64,000 bases of DNA from Saccharophagus degradans 2-40 (lineage in GTDB: Bacteria > Pseudomonadota > Gammaproteobacteria > Pseudomonadales > Cellvibrionaceae), in the NCBI RefSeq assembly GCF_000013665.1, contig NC_007912.1:1240001-1304000 (forward strand), read 5' to 3'. Below are positions 18,888-29,297 of this stretch, piece after piece. The notes below the pieces were generated by a model, which was given only the letters and a program-made list of their open reading frames with translations, made no database searches and had not been told where the DNA came from. Made by a program: the position numbers and the translations under genes. The first letter of the stretch is position 1; each line of letters starts with the position of its first letter.

Positions 18888-21062
18888 ATGAGTGATTTGG
18901 ATCGCTTGTTCTACTGGCACGGTATTGCTCCAGATTTTATAAATTATAAAGGGGAGCATATTCAGGTTTCCCTAGAAAACCGCAAAAATCTGCTCTCCAC
19001 TATGGGTGTGGACGTAACCTCTGATGCGTTGGTTAGTCGCGCGGCGTATGACCTTGATGTCGCCCCTTGGGAATCCTGGGTGCCCCCTTTGTCGATTACA
19101 CCTGCCGGCAGCGGCGCCGGTTTGGGTATAAATTGCCACCCAGCTATAGTCGATAAAGAGCTAAAGTGGGTATTAACAGAAGAAGCGAGTGGCGAGTTAG
19201 TTGCAGAAGGATTATTTAAGCCGATTACAGGGGAGGAGGTCGGCGATTATATTTACGGTGATACACGTTATACAAGACGGGTACTCCCTCTTCCCGATTT
19301 ACCTCCCAATTATTACTCTTTACAGCTAGAGCTGAAAGATAGGATTGAATCGACTGTTGTTGCGATGTTCCCCGTGCGGGGAATGATGCCTGATTGGCTG
19401 CAAGATCAGGCCGGCTATCACGGTATTATTATCCAGCTTTACACTTTGCGATCCGCTACAAACTGGGGGGTTGGCGACTTTAATGATTTAAAACAATTAA
19501 TACGATTTTGCGCCGATCAGGGCGTTGATACTATCGGTTTAAACCCCCTCCACGCGCTCTTGCCAGAGATAGAAGCGCATTGCAGCCCATATAGCCCCTC
19601 TGACAGGCGGCATATAAACCCTCTTTATATTTCGCTACAGGATGTACCAGAGTTCGCCAGTGTAATGGCGGCTATGTCAGATGCCGAGAAAGCCAAGCTT
19701 CAGGCCAGCATCGAAGAATTAAGAGAGCGGCCATTGGTTGACTATGCAGCTGTGCGAGCACTGAAGTTGGATATGCTTGAGCGAATGTTCATGACTTTTG
19801 ATGCTGCTCGTGGCTCGGAGAACGCATCTAGACGGCAAGAGTTTGAACAATTTGTGGCTCTTCATGGTGCGGTGCTAGAGCGCTTTGCGCTTTTTGAAGT
19901 CATGAAAGCGGATGCCTGTACCTTTGAGCAAATAGTGGAAGTGATGGATAGTGCGCCCAATAGCGCTCTGTTAGGCGAAGCTTTACAGCAATATGCAATC
20001 AAAATTCGCAGTATCTACTACCAGCAGTGGTTAGCTCATGTTCAGTTTTCGGCGTGCCAAGCTTTGGCTGAACAGTTGCAAATGCCTATAGGGATAATAC
20101 GTGACTTAGCCGTTGGGGCAGACCGTGGCGGTGCTGAGGTGTTGAGCAACCAACATTTGTTTTGTGCTAAAGCTGCGGCAGGAGCGCCACCAGACGCCTT
20201 CTCTGCCATTGGGCAGAACTGGGGCTTGCCACCGATGGACCCCGCAGGCTTAAGGAAAAGTGGCTTTGCGCACTTTCGCGAATTATTGCGCAGTAATATG
20301 GCTAGCTGTGGAGCGTTGCGTATAGACCATGCAATGGGGTTGATGCGCCTGTGGTGGTGCCCTCCGGGCAAAACCGCAGATTATGGCGCTTACGTTTACT
20401 ACCCCTTTGAAGAGTTAATAGCTTTGTTAAAGCTCGAAAGCCATTTAAACAACTGTGTTGTTATTGGTGAAGACCTAGGGATTGTTCCTCATAACTTTAG
20501 AGAAACAATGTCTGCAGCTGGTGTGGTGTCGAATAAAGTCTTTTATTTTGAGCGCACTGGGCCTACTTCCTTTAAGCCGCCCAGTCACTACGATTCGTTT
20601 GCCCTAGCAATGATAAACAATCATGACGTGCCGACGCTCGCAAGCTGGTGGAACGGGCAGGATATTCTATTGAGGCGAGATTTAGATACCCTAGGCGAAG
20701 GGGCGAATCTCGATGCGCTGCTGGATGAGCGTCGACAAGAAAAAGAAGATCTATTTGCTCAGCTCAATCGAGATGGCTTTTTGCCAAATAGTTGGCACGA
20801 TAAAAGCGTGCATGAAACAGCAGACCAAAATTTGGTCTTTTCTATTATGAAGTGGATGGCGCAAGTTAACTCTAAGTTATATGTGATTCAGCTGGAGGAC
20901 TTAATGTTAATGACCGATCCAGTAAACGTGCCTGGTACATACCAAGAGTACCCAAACTGGCAGCGCAAACTCAAATTGTCCGTTGAAGATCTAGAAAAAA
21001 ATACTGCCGTTACCGATTTGTTAAAGAGCATTAGCAATACACGAAAAAATAAGGGAAATTAA
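18888..21062 (+). CDS. malQ: 4-alpha-glucanotransferase (amylomaltase)
   Basis: This GH77 enzyme (724 residues) transfers alpha-1,4-glucan segments between maltodextrins, feeding glycogen phosphorylase with longer chains. The family motifs SPYSPSDRRHINPLYISLQD, RIDHAMGLMRLWW (nucleophile aspartate), VVIGEDLGIVP (acid/base glutamate) and NNHDVPTLASWW are present. An N-terminal extension of about 150 residues precedes the barrel, as in bacterial MalQ. AAGGAG lies 11 bases before the ATG. It leads a six-gene glycogen operon and ends seven bases before glgB. Confidence 0.95.
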   Translation: MSDLDRLFYWHGIAPDFINYKGEHIQVSLENRKNLLSTMGVDVTSDALVSRAAYDLDVAPWESWVPPLSITPAGSGAGLGINCHPAIVDKELKWVLTEEASGELVAEGLFKPITGEEVGDYIYGDTRYTRRVLPLPDLPPNYYSLQLELKDRIESTVVAMFPVRGMMPDWLQDQAGYHGIIIQLYTLRSATNWGVGDFNDLKQLIRFCADQGVDTIGLNPLHALLPEIEAHCSPYSPSDRRHINPLYISLQDVPEFASVMAAMSDAEKAKLQASIEELRERPLVDYAAVRALKLDMLERMFMTFDAARGSENASRRQEFEQFVALHGAVLERFALFEVMKADACTFEQIVEVMDSAPNSALLGEALQQYAIKIRSIYYQQWLAHVQFSACQALAEQLQMPIGIIRDLAVGADRGGAEVLSNQHLFCAKAAAGAPPDAFSAIGQNWGLPPMDPAGLRKSGFAHFRELLRSNMASCGALRIDHAMGLMRLWWCPPGKTADYGAYVYYPFEELIALLKLESHLNNCVVIGEDLGIVPHNFRETMSAAGVVSNKVFYFERTGPTSFKPPSHYDSFALAMINNHDVPTLASWWNGQDILLRRDLDTLGEGANLDALLDERRQEKEDLFAQLNRDGFLPNSWHDKSVHETADQNLVFSIMKWMAQVNSKLYVIQLEDLMLMTDPVNVPGTYQEYPNWQRKLKLSVEDLEKNTAVTDLLKSISNTRKNKGN

Positions 21063-21069
21063 AAGGATT

Positions 21070-23259
21070 ATGCTAAGCATTACTCCAGAAATAATAAAAG
21101 AAATTGTTCAAGGCGAATATCACGATGTTTTTGCTGTTCTCGGTCCTCACGCTCAAAAAAATGGGTATGTAATACGTGCATTTTTCCCTGCAGCTAAAAC
21201 GTTGCAGGTAAAGAGTAAGTTAGACGGCTCGGTACTTGCTGAGGCTGTAATGCGCAATGAAGAGGGCTTTTTCGAGGCAAATTGTAATTGTAGTGAAAAG
21301 CCAAGCTATTATTTTACGGTTGGTTATGGCGACAAAGAATTTGATGTAGAAGATATGTATCGCTTCGGCAGTACGATACCTGAGGGAGACCTATATCTTT
21401 TTGGGGAGGGGACTTACGAACAGGCATACCGCCTTTTTGGTGCGCACCCAACAGAGGTTGACGGTGTGCCTGGTTGCAGGTTCACTGTGTGGGCGCCAAA
21501 TGCGAAAACCGTCGCCGTGGTAGGTGATTTTAACTTTTGGCAAGGCCGTGCACATGTCATGCGCAAACATATACCTTCGGGTATTTGGGAATTGTTTATT
21601 CCTTACCTTGGCGAGGGTGCGCTATACAAGTACGAAATTAGAAATCATAGTGGCGATTGCTTGCCTCACAAGGCCGACCCTTACGGTTTCGCAGCGCAAA
21701 AGCCACCAGAGCAGGCATCGGTTGTATCGGTGTTAGATAGATACGAATGGAACGATGCTGAATGGTTTGCAAAAGCAAATAACTGGACGCAACGCGATCG
21801 TCCCATTTCTATTTACGAAGTGCATTTGGGCTCGTGGAAGCGCGTAGTTGAAGAAGACAATCGTTACCTTAGCTATAAAGAATTAGCCGCAGATTTAATT
21901 CCCTATGTGAAATCAATGGGGTTCACTCATATACAGCTAATGCCAATAAGCGAATTTCCATTTGATGGTTCATGGGGTTATCAGCCTGTTGGACTTTATG
22001 CGCCGACTAGCCGCTTTGGCTCGCCAGAAGATTTTAAGTACTTCGTAGATTGCTGCCACCAAAATGATTTAGCCGTTTTAATAGATTGGGTGCCTGGGCA
22101 CTTCCCTACGGATAGCCACGGTTTGGGCTTGTTTGATGGCACACCACTGTATGAGCATGCTGACAGTCGACAAGGGTTTCACCCAGACTGGAACACCTAC
22201 ATATATAACTATGGGCGCCATGAAGTTAAATCGTTTTTGATGGCGAACGCTTTGTTCTGGTTGGAGCAGTATCATATCGATGGTCTTCGTGTTGATGCTG
22301 TCGCCTCTATGCTCTACTTAGACTACAGTAGGAAGGACGGCGAGTGGCTACCAAATTCCTACGGTGGCAGAGAAAACTTAGAAGCAATAGATTTTTTGCG
22401 GCTGGTTAACGAAAGGGTCTATAAACGTTTTCCTCACGCAATGATGGTGGCAGAAGAATCCACGGCTTGGCCGGGCGTTTCTAGCCCAACCTCTTGTGGT
22501 GGTCTAGGCTTTGGTTACAAATGGAATATGGGCTGGATGAACGACAGTTTGCAGTACATTAGCAAAGAGCCGATCCACAGGCAGTACCACCATCACGACA
22601 TGACATTTAGTTTGCACTATGCCTTTAGTGAAAACTTTGTTTTACCGCTAAGCCACGATGAAGTGGTGCACGGTAAGCGTTCGCTGCTGGGGCGCATGCC
22701 CGGGGATGCTTGGCAGCAATTTGCAAATTTGCGCGCCTATTACGCGTTTATGTGGACGCACCCCGGCAAAAAACTGCTGTTTATGGGGGGCGAGTTTGCT
22801 CAGGGTATGGAATGGAACCACGACACAAGCTTGAGTTGGCACCAGCTAGAAATAGATTATCACAGTGGAATCCAAACTCTTGTTAAATCGTTAAATCGAC
22901 TCTATACAGATGTGCCTGCGCTCTACAAAGAAGATTGTATGTCGAGCGGATTTGAATGGGTTGAAGCGGACGATAGACATAACTCCATCTTTGCTTTTTT
23001 AAGGAAGGCAAAAGACGAAAAGCCAGTGTTGGTGGTGGCCAACTTTACACCTGTAGCGAGAGAAGGCTATCGGGTAGGCGTGAATCAACCGGGTTATTAC
23101 CGTGAATTATTAAACACAGATAGTGAGTTGTTTGGCGGAAGTAATTTAGGTAATGAAGGTGGGGTACACAGCGAAGAGATTGCATGGCACCAGCGGCCGC
23201 AATCTGTTTCTATTAATATTCCTGCATTAGCAGCGGTGGTTTTTCAGCTGGACTCATAA
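21070..23259 (+). CDS. glgB: 1,4-alpha-glucan branching enzyme
   Basis: This GH13 enzyme (729 residues, E. coli 728) makes the alpha-1,6 branches of glycogen. A duplicated N-terminal beta-sandwich is followed by the (beta/alpha)8 barrel. SWGYQPVGLYAPTSRFGSPE, GLRVDAVASMLYLDY (nucleophile), VAEESTAWPGVS (acid/base) and LSHDEVVHGKRSLL are all present. The start is seven bases after malQ with AAAAGGA upstream, so the two are likely coupled. Confidence 0.97.
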   Translation: MLSITPEIIKEIVQGEYHDVFAVLGPHAQKNGYVIRAFFPAAKTLQVKSKLDGSVLAEAVMRNEEGFFEANCNCSEKPSYYFTVGYGDKEFDVEDMYRFGSTIPEGDLYLFGEGTYEQAYRLFGAHPTEVDGVPGCRFTVWAPNAKTVAVVGDFNFWQGRAHVMRKHIPSGIWELFIPYLGEGALYKYEIRNHSGDCLPHKADPYGFAAQKPPEQASVVSVLDRYEWNDAEWFAKANNWTQRDRPISIYEVHLGSWKRVVEEDNRYLSYKELAADLIPYVKSMGFTHIQLMPISEFPFDGSWGYQPVGLYAPTSRFGSPEDFKYFVDCCHQNDLAVLIDWVPGHFPTDSHGLGLFDGTPLYEHADSRQGFHPDWNTYIYNYGRHEVKSFLMANALFWLEQYHIDGLRVDAVASMLYLDYSRKDGEWLPNSYGGRENLEAIDFLRLVNERVYKRFPHAMMVAEESTAWPGVSSPTSCGGLGFGYKWNMGWMNDSLQYISKEPIHRQYHHHDMTFSLHYAFSENFVLPLSHDEVVHGKRSLLGRMPGDAWQQFANLRAYYAFMWTHPGKKLLFMGGEFAQGMEWNHDTSLSWHQLEIDYHSGIQTLVKSLNRLYTDVPALYKEDCMSSGFEWVEADDRHNSIFAFLRKAKDEKPVLVVANFTPVAREGYRVGVNQPGYYRELLNTDSELFGGSNLGNEGGVHSEEIAWHQRPQSVSINIPALAAVVFQLDS

Positions 23260-23293
23260 CTGACAATATTTATTGTCTAAGGTAGTGGGCACA

Positions 23294-25444
23294 ATGAGTG
23301 AAGGTTATAGCGTTTCCGAAGGCCGTTCTTTTCCTATGGGCGCTACGGTAAGTGCGCAAGGCACCAATTTCGCAATATTTTCCGAGCACGCAGAAAAAGT
23401 AGAGCTGTGTTTATTCGATGAGATGGGGCAGACGGAAACTGCGCGCATTATGTTGCCGGGTAATACTGACCATGTGTGGCATGGGTTTGTTGAGGGGGTT
23501 CACGCTGGCGCATTATACGGTTACCGAGTGTACGGCCCCTACGAGCCGCAGCGCGGCCATAGGTTTAACCCCAATAAACTACTTTTAGACCCCTATGCCA
23601 AGCGAATTGACGGCGCTTTTCATTGGTCGAGCATAATGTACGGCTATGATGCAGATAATCCTCGGCAAGACTTGGTGAAAGATAAGCGCGATAACAGCAG
23701 GGATATGCCGAAATGTGTTGTTGTTGCGCCACTAAGCTTGAGTGATAAAGAACGAATTAGTGAAGCTCGACCTCAAGTGCCGTGGCACAAAACAATTATT
23801 TACGAAACGCACGTAAAAGGTTTTACCCAGTTGAATCTGGCTATCCCTTCAAGCGCAAGGGGCACGTTCGCAGGGTTAGCTCACCCAGAAAATCTAGCTT
23901 ATATAAAAGAGTTAGGCGTAACGGCAATTGAATTACTTCCTGTACACGGTTTTATCGATGAGTCCTTTCTTACGGCCCAGGGTTTGTCTAACTATTGGGG
24001 CTATAATTCACTGCACTTTTTTGCCCCTCACTCTGGTTACTTGAATGATGGTGACCCAGCTGAATTTCGACATTTTACCCAAGCCGCACACGAAGCCGGG
24101 CTAGAGGTTATTTTAGATGTGGTTTATAACCACACTTCAGAAGGTAACCATTTGGGACCAACGCTTTCGTTTCGCGGTATAGATAACGCAAGCTACTATT
24201 GTTTACAGGCGCAGGATTCGCGTTTTTATGTGAACGATACCGGTTGCGGCAACACGTTAAACTTAAAGCACCCGCGCGTTTTACAAATGGTTATGGACAG
24301 CCTGCGGTATTGGGTAACGGAAATGGGAGTAGACGGCTTCCGTTTCGATTTGGCAACCGTACTTGGTAGAGAGTCGCACGGTTTTGATCCTGGTAGCGGC
24401 TTTTTCGATGCTATCAAGCAAGACCCAGTGTTAGCTTCTGTGAAAATGATTGCAGAACCTTGGGATATTGGCCCTGGCGGCTACCAGCTTGGTAATTACC
24501 CTACGGGTTGGTCTGAATGGAATGACCGCTACCGCGATACCTGTCGGCGTTTCTGGCGAGGTGACCCCGGTATGCTGCCAGAGTTTGCGCGACGCATTCA
24601 CGGCTCCAGTGATTTGTTTGAGCACTCCGGTAGAAAGCCCTCTAGCAGTGTGAACTTTATAACTAGTCACGATGGTTTTACTTTGGCCGATTTAGTGAGC
24701 TATAAAAATCGCCACAATGAAGCCAATAACGAACAAAATAGCGACGGTCATCACTCGAATTTTAGCGAAAATTATGGCGTTGAAGGCGAAACAGATGATG
24801 ATGCTATTTTGTATGTACGTGAACGACAAAAGCGCAATTTTCTCGCCACACTGTTTTTATCGCAAGGCACGCCCATGTTGTTGGCTGGCGATGAGCTGAG
24901 CCGTTCGCAAAAAGGCAACAACAATGCCTACTGCCAAGATAACGAAATAAACTGGTTGGATTGGCAAGCCTTAACCAAAAAGGAAATTGCCCTAAGCAAA
25001 TTTGTATCGCATTTAATTAAAGTGCGAAGCAGCTCACCACTATTAACTTCGCAACGTTATATTCATAAGCCCGACGAGCCAGACGGAAAAATAAGCTGGT
25101 GTGTAAACTGGATAAACAGTTACGGCGAGCCCATGAAAGATGCTCAATGGGCGGAGCAGCACGCGCATTGTCTCGGCTGGGTGTTAGAAAAAATTCCTGT
25201 GGCGGAAGATTCAGATAAAAAATCAGAGCGCCTATTAGTTCTATTTAATTCAGGTAATGACGACGTGTTGTTTCGCTTGCCTGAAGATGAAAATGTAATT
25301 GGTTGGAAATGCTTGGTCGATACACGGTTTATTGATGGCCAAGGGGTTCCCTCATGTTACGAGCCAAGAGGAGAGGTGCCACTAATGCATAAATCTCTTT
25401 GCTTGCTTAAAGCGTTGTTCGATGGTCAGGATGAGCGTGACTAG
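23294..25444 (+). CDS. glgX: Glycogen debranching enzyme GlgX (isoamylase type)
   Basis: GlgX hydrolyses alpha-1,6 branches, preferring the short stubs left by phosphorylase. An N-terminal CBM48-like domain (PMGATVSAQGTNFAIFSEHA) precedes the GH13 barrel with LDVVYNHTSEGN, GVDGFRFDLATVLGRE (nucleophile), MIAEPWDIGPGGYQLG (acid/base) and FITSHDGFTLADLVSYKNRH. The ATG at 23294 gives 716 residues. In-frame TTG (23273) and GTG (23285) starts exist, but the ATG is best placed after AAGG (23279-23282). It lies between glgB and glgP. Confidence 0.95.
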   Translation: MSEGYSVSEGRSFPMGATVSAQGTNFAIFSEHAEKVELCLFDEMGQTETARIMLPGNTDHVWHGFVEGVHAGALYGYRVYGPYEPQRGHRFNPNKLLLDPYAKRIDGAFHWSSIMYGYDADNPRQDLVKDKRDNSRDMPKCVVVAPLSLSDKERISEARPQVPWHKTIIYETHVKGFTQLNLAIPSSARGTFAGLAHPENLAYIKELGVTAIELLPVHGFIDESFLTAQGLSNYWGYNSLHFFAPHSGYLNDGDPAEFRHFTQAAHEAGLEVILDVVYNHTSEGNHLGPTLSFRGIDNASYYCLQAQDSRFYVNDTGCGNTLNLKHPRVLQMVMDSLRYWVTEMGVDGFRFDLATVLGRESHGFDPGSGFFDAIKQDPVLASVKMIAEPWDIGPGGYQLGNYPTGWSEWNDRYRDTCRRFWRGDPGMLPEFARRIHGSSDLFEHSGRKPSSSVNFITSHDGFTLADLVSYKNRHNEANNEQNSDGHHSNFSENYGVEGETDDDAILYVRERQKRNFLATLFLSQGTPMLLAGDELSRSQKGNNNAYCQDNEINWLDWQALTKKEIALSKFVSHLIKVRSSSPLLTSQRYIHKPDEPDGKISWCVNWINSYGEPMKDAQWAEQHAHCLGWVLEKIPVAEDSDKKSERLLVLFNSGNDDVLFRLPEDENVIGWKCLVDTRFIDGQGVPSCYEPRGEVPLMHKSLCLLKALFDGQDERD

Positions 25445-25503
25445 CCACAAGCTAGGCGCTACGCATAAAAGTTATCAGTTCTATTTGCACTAAGGTAAAT
25501 GCT

Positions 25504-27954
25504 ATGAACTCCAAATTGCCACTTCCCAAATTAAGTAATGATGAAAAACAAGTTAGTCAAGATCTGCATCGCCATTACAATTTCACCCTAGGTCGTTTCG
25601 ATAGCGACGCCGATAAGGGCTATTTATTAGAAGCGCTTGCCTACACGGTTAGAGATCGTCTAATGGAGCGCTGGCGATTGACGGTAGAAAAAGAAAACTT
25701 AGCTAAATCTAAAAAAGTATTTTATTTGTCGTTGGAGTTTTTATTGGGGCGCAGCTTATCCAATGCCATGCTTAACTTAGATATGGAAGAGTCGGTCAAA
25801 AAATCCCTAATGGAGTTCGGTGCAGATTTAGAGGAGTTAGAAGGCGAAGAAAAAGACGCGGGCTTAGGTAATGGTGGCTTGGGCCGCTTAGCAGCCTGTT
25901 TTATGGATAGCTGCGCGAGTTTGCAACTGCCCGTAATGGGCTACGGTATTCGTTACGAATACGGCATGTTTCACCAAAGTTTGCGCGAAGGGCGACAAGT
26001 TGAACAGCCAGATCATTGGTTGCGAGATGGCAACCCGTGGGAAATAGAACGCCCGGACCATGTGCGACATATCAAGTTTTATGGCCACACAGAGTTTTAC
26101 AAAAACGATAATGGCAAAGAATGTGCGCGCTGGGTAAATACACGGGATGTACTCGCTGTACCTTTTGATATGCCTATCCCTGGTTACCAAAATGACACGG
26201 TAAACACTTTGCGACTTTGGAAGGCCGAAGCGACCGATGAGTTTAACTTGCAAGAGTTTAACGAAGGGGATTACGCCGATGCGGTTGCAGAAAAAAATAA
26301 GGCCGAGCAAATTACCATGGTGCTCTACCCGAATGATTCAAGCGAAAACGGCAAAGAGCTGCGCTTGCGTCAACAGTACTTTTTAGCCTCTGCGAGCTTG
26401 CAGGATGTTATCGCCGACTGGGTGAAGGAAAACGGCGAAGATTTTACCAATTTTGCAAAGCAACGCTGTTTCCAATTAAATGATACACACCCAACACTCG
26501 CCGTTGCAGAGCTAATGCGCATCCTTATGGATGACTATTGGTTAGAGTGGGATGAAGCGTGGGCGATAACAACGCAAACCATGGCGTACACCAATCACAC
26601 TTTATTACCTGAAGCACTAGAGAAATGGTCGGTAAGACTTGTAGGTGAGCTATTGCCTCGCTTGCTAGATATTATTTACGAAATTAACGCTCGCTTTATG
26701 GCCGAGGTTGCTCATCGCTGGCCTGGCGATACCGCGCGTCAACGTCGCATGTCTATTATTGAAGACGGCCACGAAAGCTATGTAAGAATGGCTTACTTAG
26801 CCATTGTAGGTAGCTTCTCTGTAAACGGCGTAGCTGCGCTTCACTCGCAATTATTGGTTGACGGTTTATTTAATGACTTTTATCAACTGTGGCCGCACAA
26901 ATTTAATAACAAAACTAATGGTGTTACGCCTAGAAGGTGGTTGGCGCACTGTAATAAAGATTTGGCTACGCTTATATCGGGTTCAATTGGTGATAAGTGG
27001 GTAACCGACCTTTCCGATATTGTAAAGCTTGAGAAATTTGCCGAAGATAAATTGTTTCGCGATAAGTGGCACGCAGTAAAACAAGCCAATAAAGTTAAAT
27101 TGGCTTCTTTAGTGAAACAAAAATGTGATGTAGATTTTAACCCTGAATGGTTGTTTGATGTGCAGGTGAAACGCATTCACGAGTACAAGCGTCAATTATT
27201 AAATATTCTTCACGTTATTCATTTGTACGATAAAATTACTCGCGGTGATGGCGATGATGTTGACCCGCGTTGTGTGTTAATAGGCGGTAAGGCAGCCCCA
27301 GGTTATGTGTTGGCCAAGCTAATTATTAAACTTACTAATAATGTGGCAAAAGTTGTAAATGCAGACGAACGCGTAGCTAAAAAATTAAAGCTGGCATTTA
27401 TTCCAAACTATCGCGTAAGCTCTATGGAAATAATTTGTCCTGCCACAGATCTTTCCGAGCAAATATCCACTGCCGGTAAAGAAGCCTCCGGTACGGGCAA
27501 TATGAAATTTATGATGAATGGCGCGCTAACTATCGGTACTTACGATGGCGCCAACATTGAAATAATGGATGCAGTAGGGCCGGAGCATTTCTTTTTGTTT
27601 GGCTTGCGAGTGGAAGATATTCCTCAATACCGGTTACATCACTCACCTTGTTCGATAATAGAGCAAGATGAAGATTTAGCGCGGGTAATTAAATTGATTG
27701 AGTGCGGACATTTTAGTATGTTTGAACCCAATATATTCGACCCTATTCTACATAGTATTCGTAACGCAAATGACCCTTGGATGGTTGCGGCCGACTTTAG
27801 AAGCTATATAGATGCCCAAGCTGCAGCTGCACGCGCATACCAAGATCGTGATAGTTGGGTTACATCCAGTATTATGAACACCGCAAGAAGCGGGCGCTTT
27901 TCCAGTGACAGAACCATTAGTGAGTACGCCAAAGAAATTTGGAAGGTAAAGTAA
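25504..27954 (+). CDS. glgP: Glycogen/maltodextrin phosphorylase
   Basis: This GT35 enzyme (816 residues) releases glucose-1-phosphate from the non-reducing ends of glycogen. The pyridoxal-phosphate lysine lies in SGTGNMKFMMNGALTIGTYD. LGNGGLGRLAACFMDS near the N-terminus and NDTHPTLAVAELMR are also conserved. It follows glgX by 59 bases. The alpha-glucan phosphorylase family does not separate GlgP from MalP by sequence alone; the operon position favours glycogen. Confidence 0.96.
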   Translation: MNSKLPLPKLSNDEKQVSQDLHRHYNFTLGRFDSDADKGYLLEALAYTVRDRLMERWRLTVEKENLAKSKKVFYLSLEFLLGRSLSNAMLNLDMEESVKKSLMEFGADLEELEGEEKDAGLGNGGLGRLAACFMDSCASLQLPVMGYGIRYEYGMFHQSLREGRQVEQPDHWLRDGNPWEIERPDHVRHIKFYGHTEFYKNDNGKECARWVNTRDVLAVPFDMPIPGYQNDTVNTLRLWKAEATDEFNLQEFNEGDYADAVAEKNKAEQITMVLYPNDSSENGKELRLRQQYFLASASLQDVIADWVKENGEDFTNFAKQRCFQLNDTHPTLAVAELMRILMDDYWLEWDEAWAITTQTMAYTNHTLLPEALEKWSVRLVGELLPRLLDIIYEINARFMAEVAHRWPGDTARQRRMSIIEDGHESYVRMAYLAIVGSFSVNGVAALHSQLLVDGLFNDFYQLWPHKFNNKTNGVTPRRWLAHCNKDLATLISGSIGDKWVTDLSDIVKLEKFAEDKLFRDKWHAVKQANKVKLASLVKQKCDVDFNPEWLFDVQVKRIHEYKRQLLNILHVIHLYDKITRGDGDDVDPRCVLIGGKAAPGYVLAKLIIKLTNNVAKVVNADERVAKKLKLAFIPNYRVSSMEIICPATDLSEQISTAGKEASGTGNMKFMMNGALTIGTYDGANIEIMDAVGPEHFFLFGLRVEDIPQYRLHHSPCSIIEQDEDLARVIKLIECGHFSMFEPNIFDPILHSIRNANDPWMVAADFRSYIDAQAAAARAYQDRDSWVTSSIMNTARSGRFSSDRTISEYAKEIWKVK

Positions 27955-28018
27955 AGCAAGAAACATTAATAACTAAAATATTATTTGCTCAGATACACCG
28001 GCAATAAGGAGATAATAA

Positions 28019-29296
28019 ATGCTTGACCCGAATTCACGCTATGTTAGTCGTTTAACCCGCGATACAGTAGCATTAGTGTTAGCGGGTGGCCGCGGGAGCC
28101 GCCTACACGAACTAACAGATTGGAGGGCAAAGCCAGCACTGCATTTTGGCGGAAAGTTTAGAATTATTGATTTTCCACTATCCAATTGCGTCAATTCGGG
28201 CATCCGTCGTATAGGTATCCTAACTCAATATAAAGCGCACTCGCTTATTCGCCATGTAATTCGCGGTTGGAGCTCGTTTAAAAAAGAGTTTGGTGAATAT
28301 GTAGAAATATTACCTGCCTCGCAGCGTTATTCTCCTAACTGGTATCAGGGCACAGCCGATGCGATTTATCAAAACTTAGATATTCTACAAGCCGAAGCGC
28401 CAAAATATATTTTGGTGCTGTCTGGCGATCACGTATATCAAATGGACTACGGTGCAATTATTGCGCACCATGTTGAAACAGGCGCAGATTTAACTGTGTC
28501 TTGTATCGAAGTACCCATTGAAGAAGCGGCCGGCTCGTTTGGTGTAATGACCGTAGACGATGACAACCGCATTATTCGTTTTGATGAAAAGCCTCAGCGC
28601 CCAACCGAGTTGGCAAATAAACCCGGTTACACCTTGGCTTCTATGGGTAACTATGTGTTTAACACCGAGTTCCTATTTGACCAATTGCGTAAAGATGCCG
28701 CCGACCCAGATTCTGAACACGACTTTGGCAAAAATATTATTCCAAACATTATTGCCGAAAAATTAGTTTCTGCTTACCGTTTTCGCGATCACGATACCAA
28801 CGAAACGGCCTACTGGCGCGATGTAGGTACCTTGGATTCCTTCTGGGAAGCCAATATGGAATTGGTTTCGCCTAACCCTTCGCTAAACCTCTACAATCAC
28901 GACTGGCCAATTTGGACTTATCAAACTCAGTTGCCGCCAGCAAAATTTGTATTCGATGACGATTCGAGAAGAGGCTACGCCGTCGACTCTATGGTGTCGG
29001 GTGGCTGTATTGTTTCTGGGGGCAAAGTTAAGAGTTCACTTTTATTTTCTGATGTGCATATTCATTCCTATGCAGAAATAGAAGAATCTGTTTTGTTACC
29101 CGAAGTAGAAGTACATCGCAGTGCTAAAATTAAAAAAGCCATTATTGATAGTGCGTGTGTGATTCCCGAGGGCATGATTATTGGGCACGATCACGAGCAC
29201 GATAAGGCGCGCGGCTTTCGTGTAACGAAAAAAGGCGTTACGTTGGTAACACGAGAAATGCTTGGTCAGCAACCTGCGGGTACGTCAGCGAAATAA
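28019..29296 (+). CDS. glgC: Glucose-1-phosphate adenylyltransferase (ADP-glucose pyrophosphorylase)
   Basis: GlgC makes ADP-glucose from ATP and glucose-1-phosphate, the committed step of bacterial glycogen synthesis. At 425 residues it is close to E. coli (431). The nucleotide motif [20 protein letters not shown], the [10 protein letters not shown] segment, [12 protein letters not shown] and the sugar-binding FDEKP are visible, followed by a left-handed beta-helix C-terminal domain. An AAGGAG site lies upstream. Its stop is one base before glgA. Confidence 0.97.
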   Translation: MLDPNSRYVSRLTRDTVALVLAGGRGSRLHELTDWRAKPALHFGGKFRIIDFPLSNCVNSGIRRIGILTQYKAHSLIRHVIRGWSSFKKEFGEYVEILPASQRYSPNWYQGTADAIYQNLDILQAEAPKYILVLSGDHVYQMDYGAIIAHHVETGADLTVSCIEVPIEEAAGSFGVMTVDDDNRIIRFDEKPQRPTELANKPGYTLASMGNYVFNTEFLFDQLRKDAADPDSEHDFGKNIIPNIIAEKLVSAYRFRDHDTNETAYWRDVGTLDSFWEANMELVSPNPSLNLYNHDWPIWTYQTQLPPAKFVFDDDSRRGYAVDSMVSGGCIVSGGKVKSSLLFSDVHIHSYAEIEESVLLPEVEVHRSAKIKKAIIDSACVIPEGMIIGHDHEHDKARGFRVTKKGVTLVTREMLGQQPAGTSAK

Positions 29297-29297
29297 T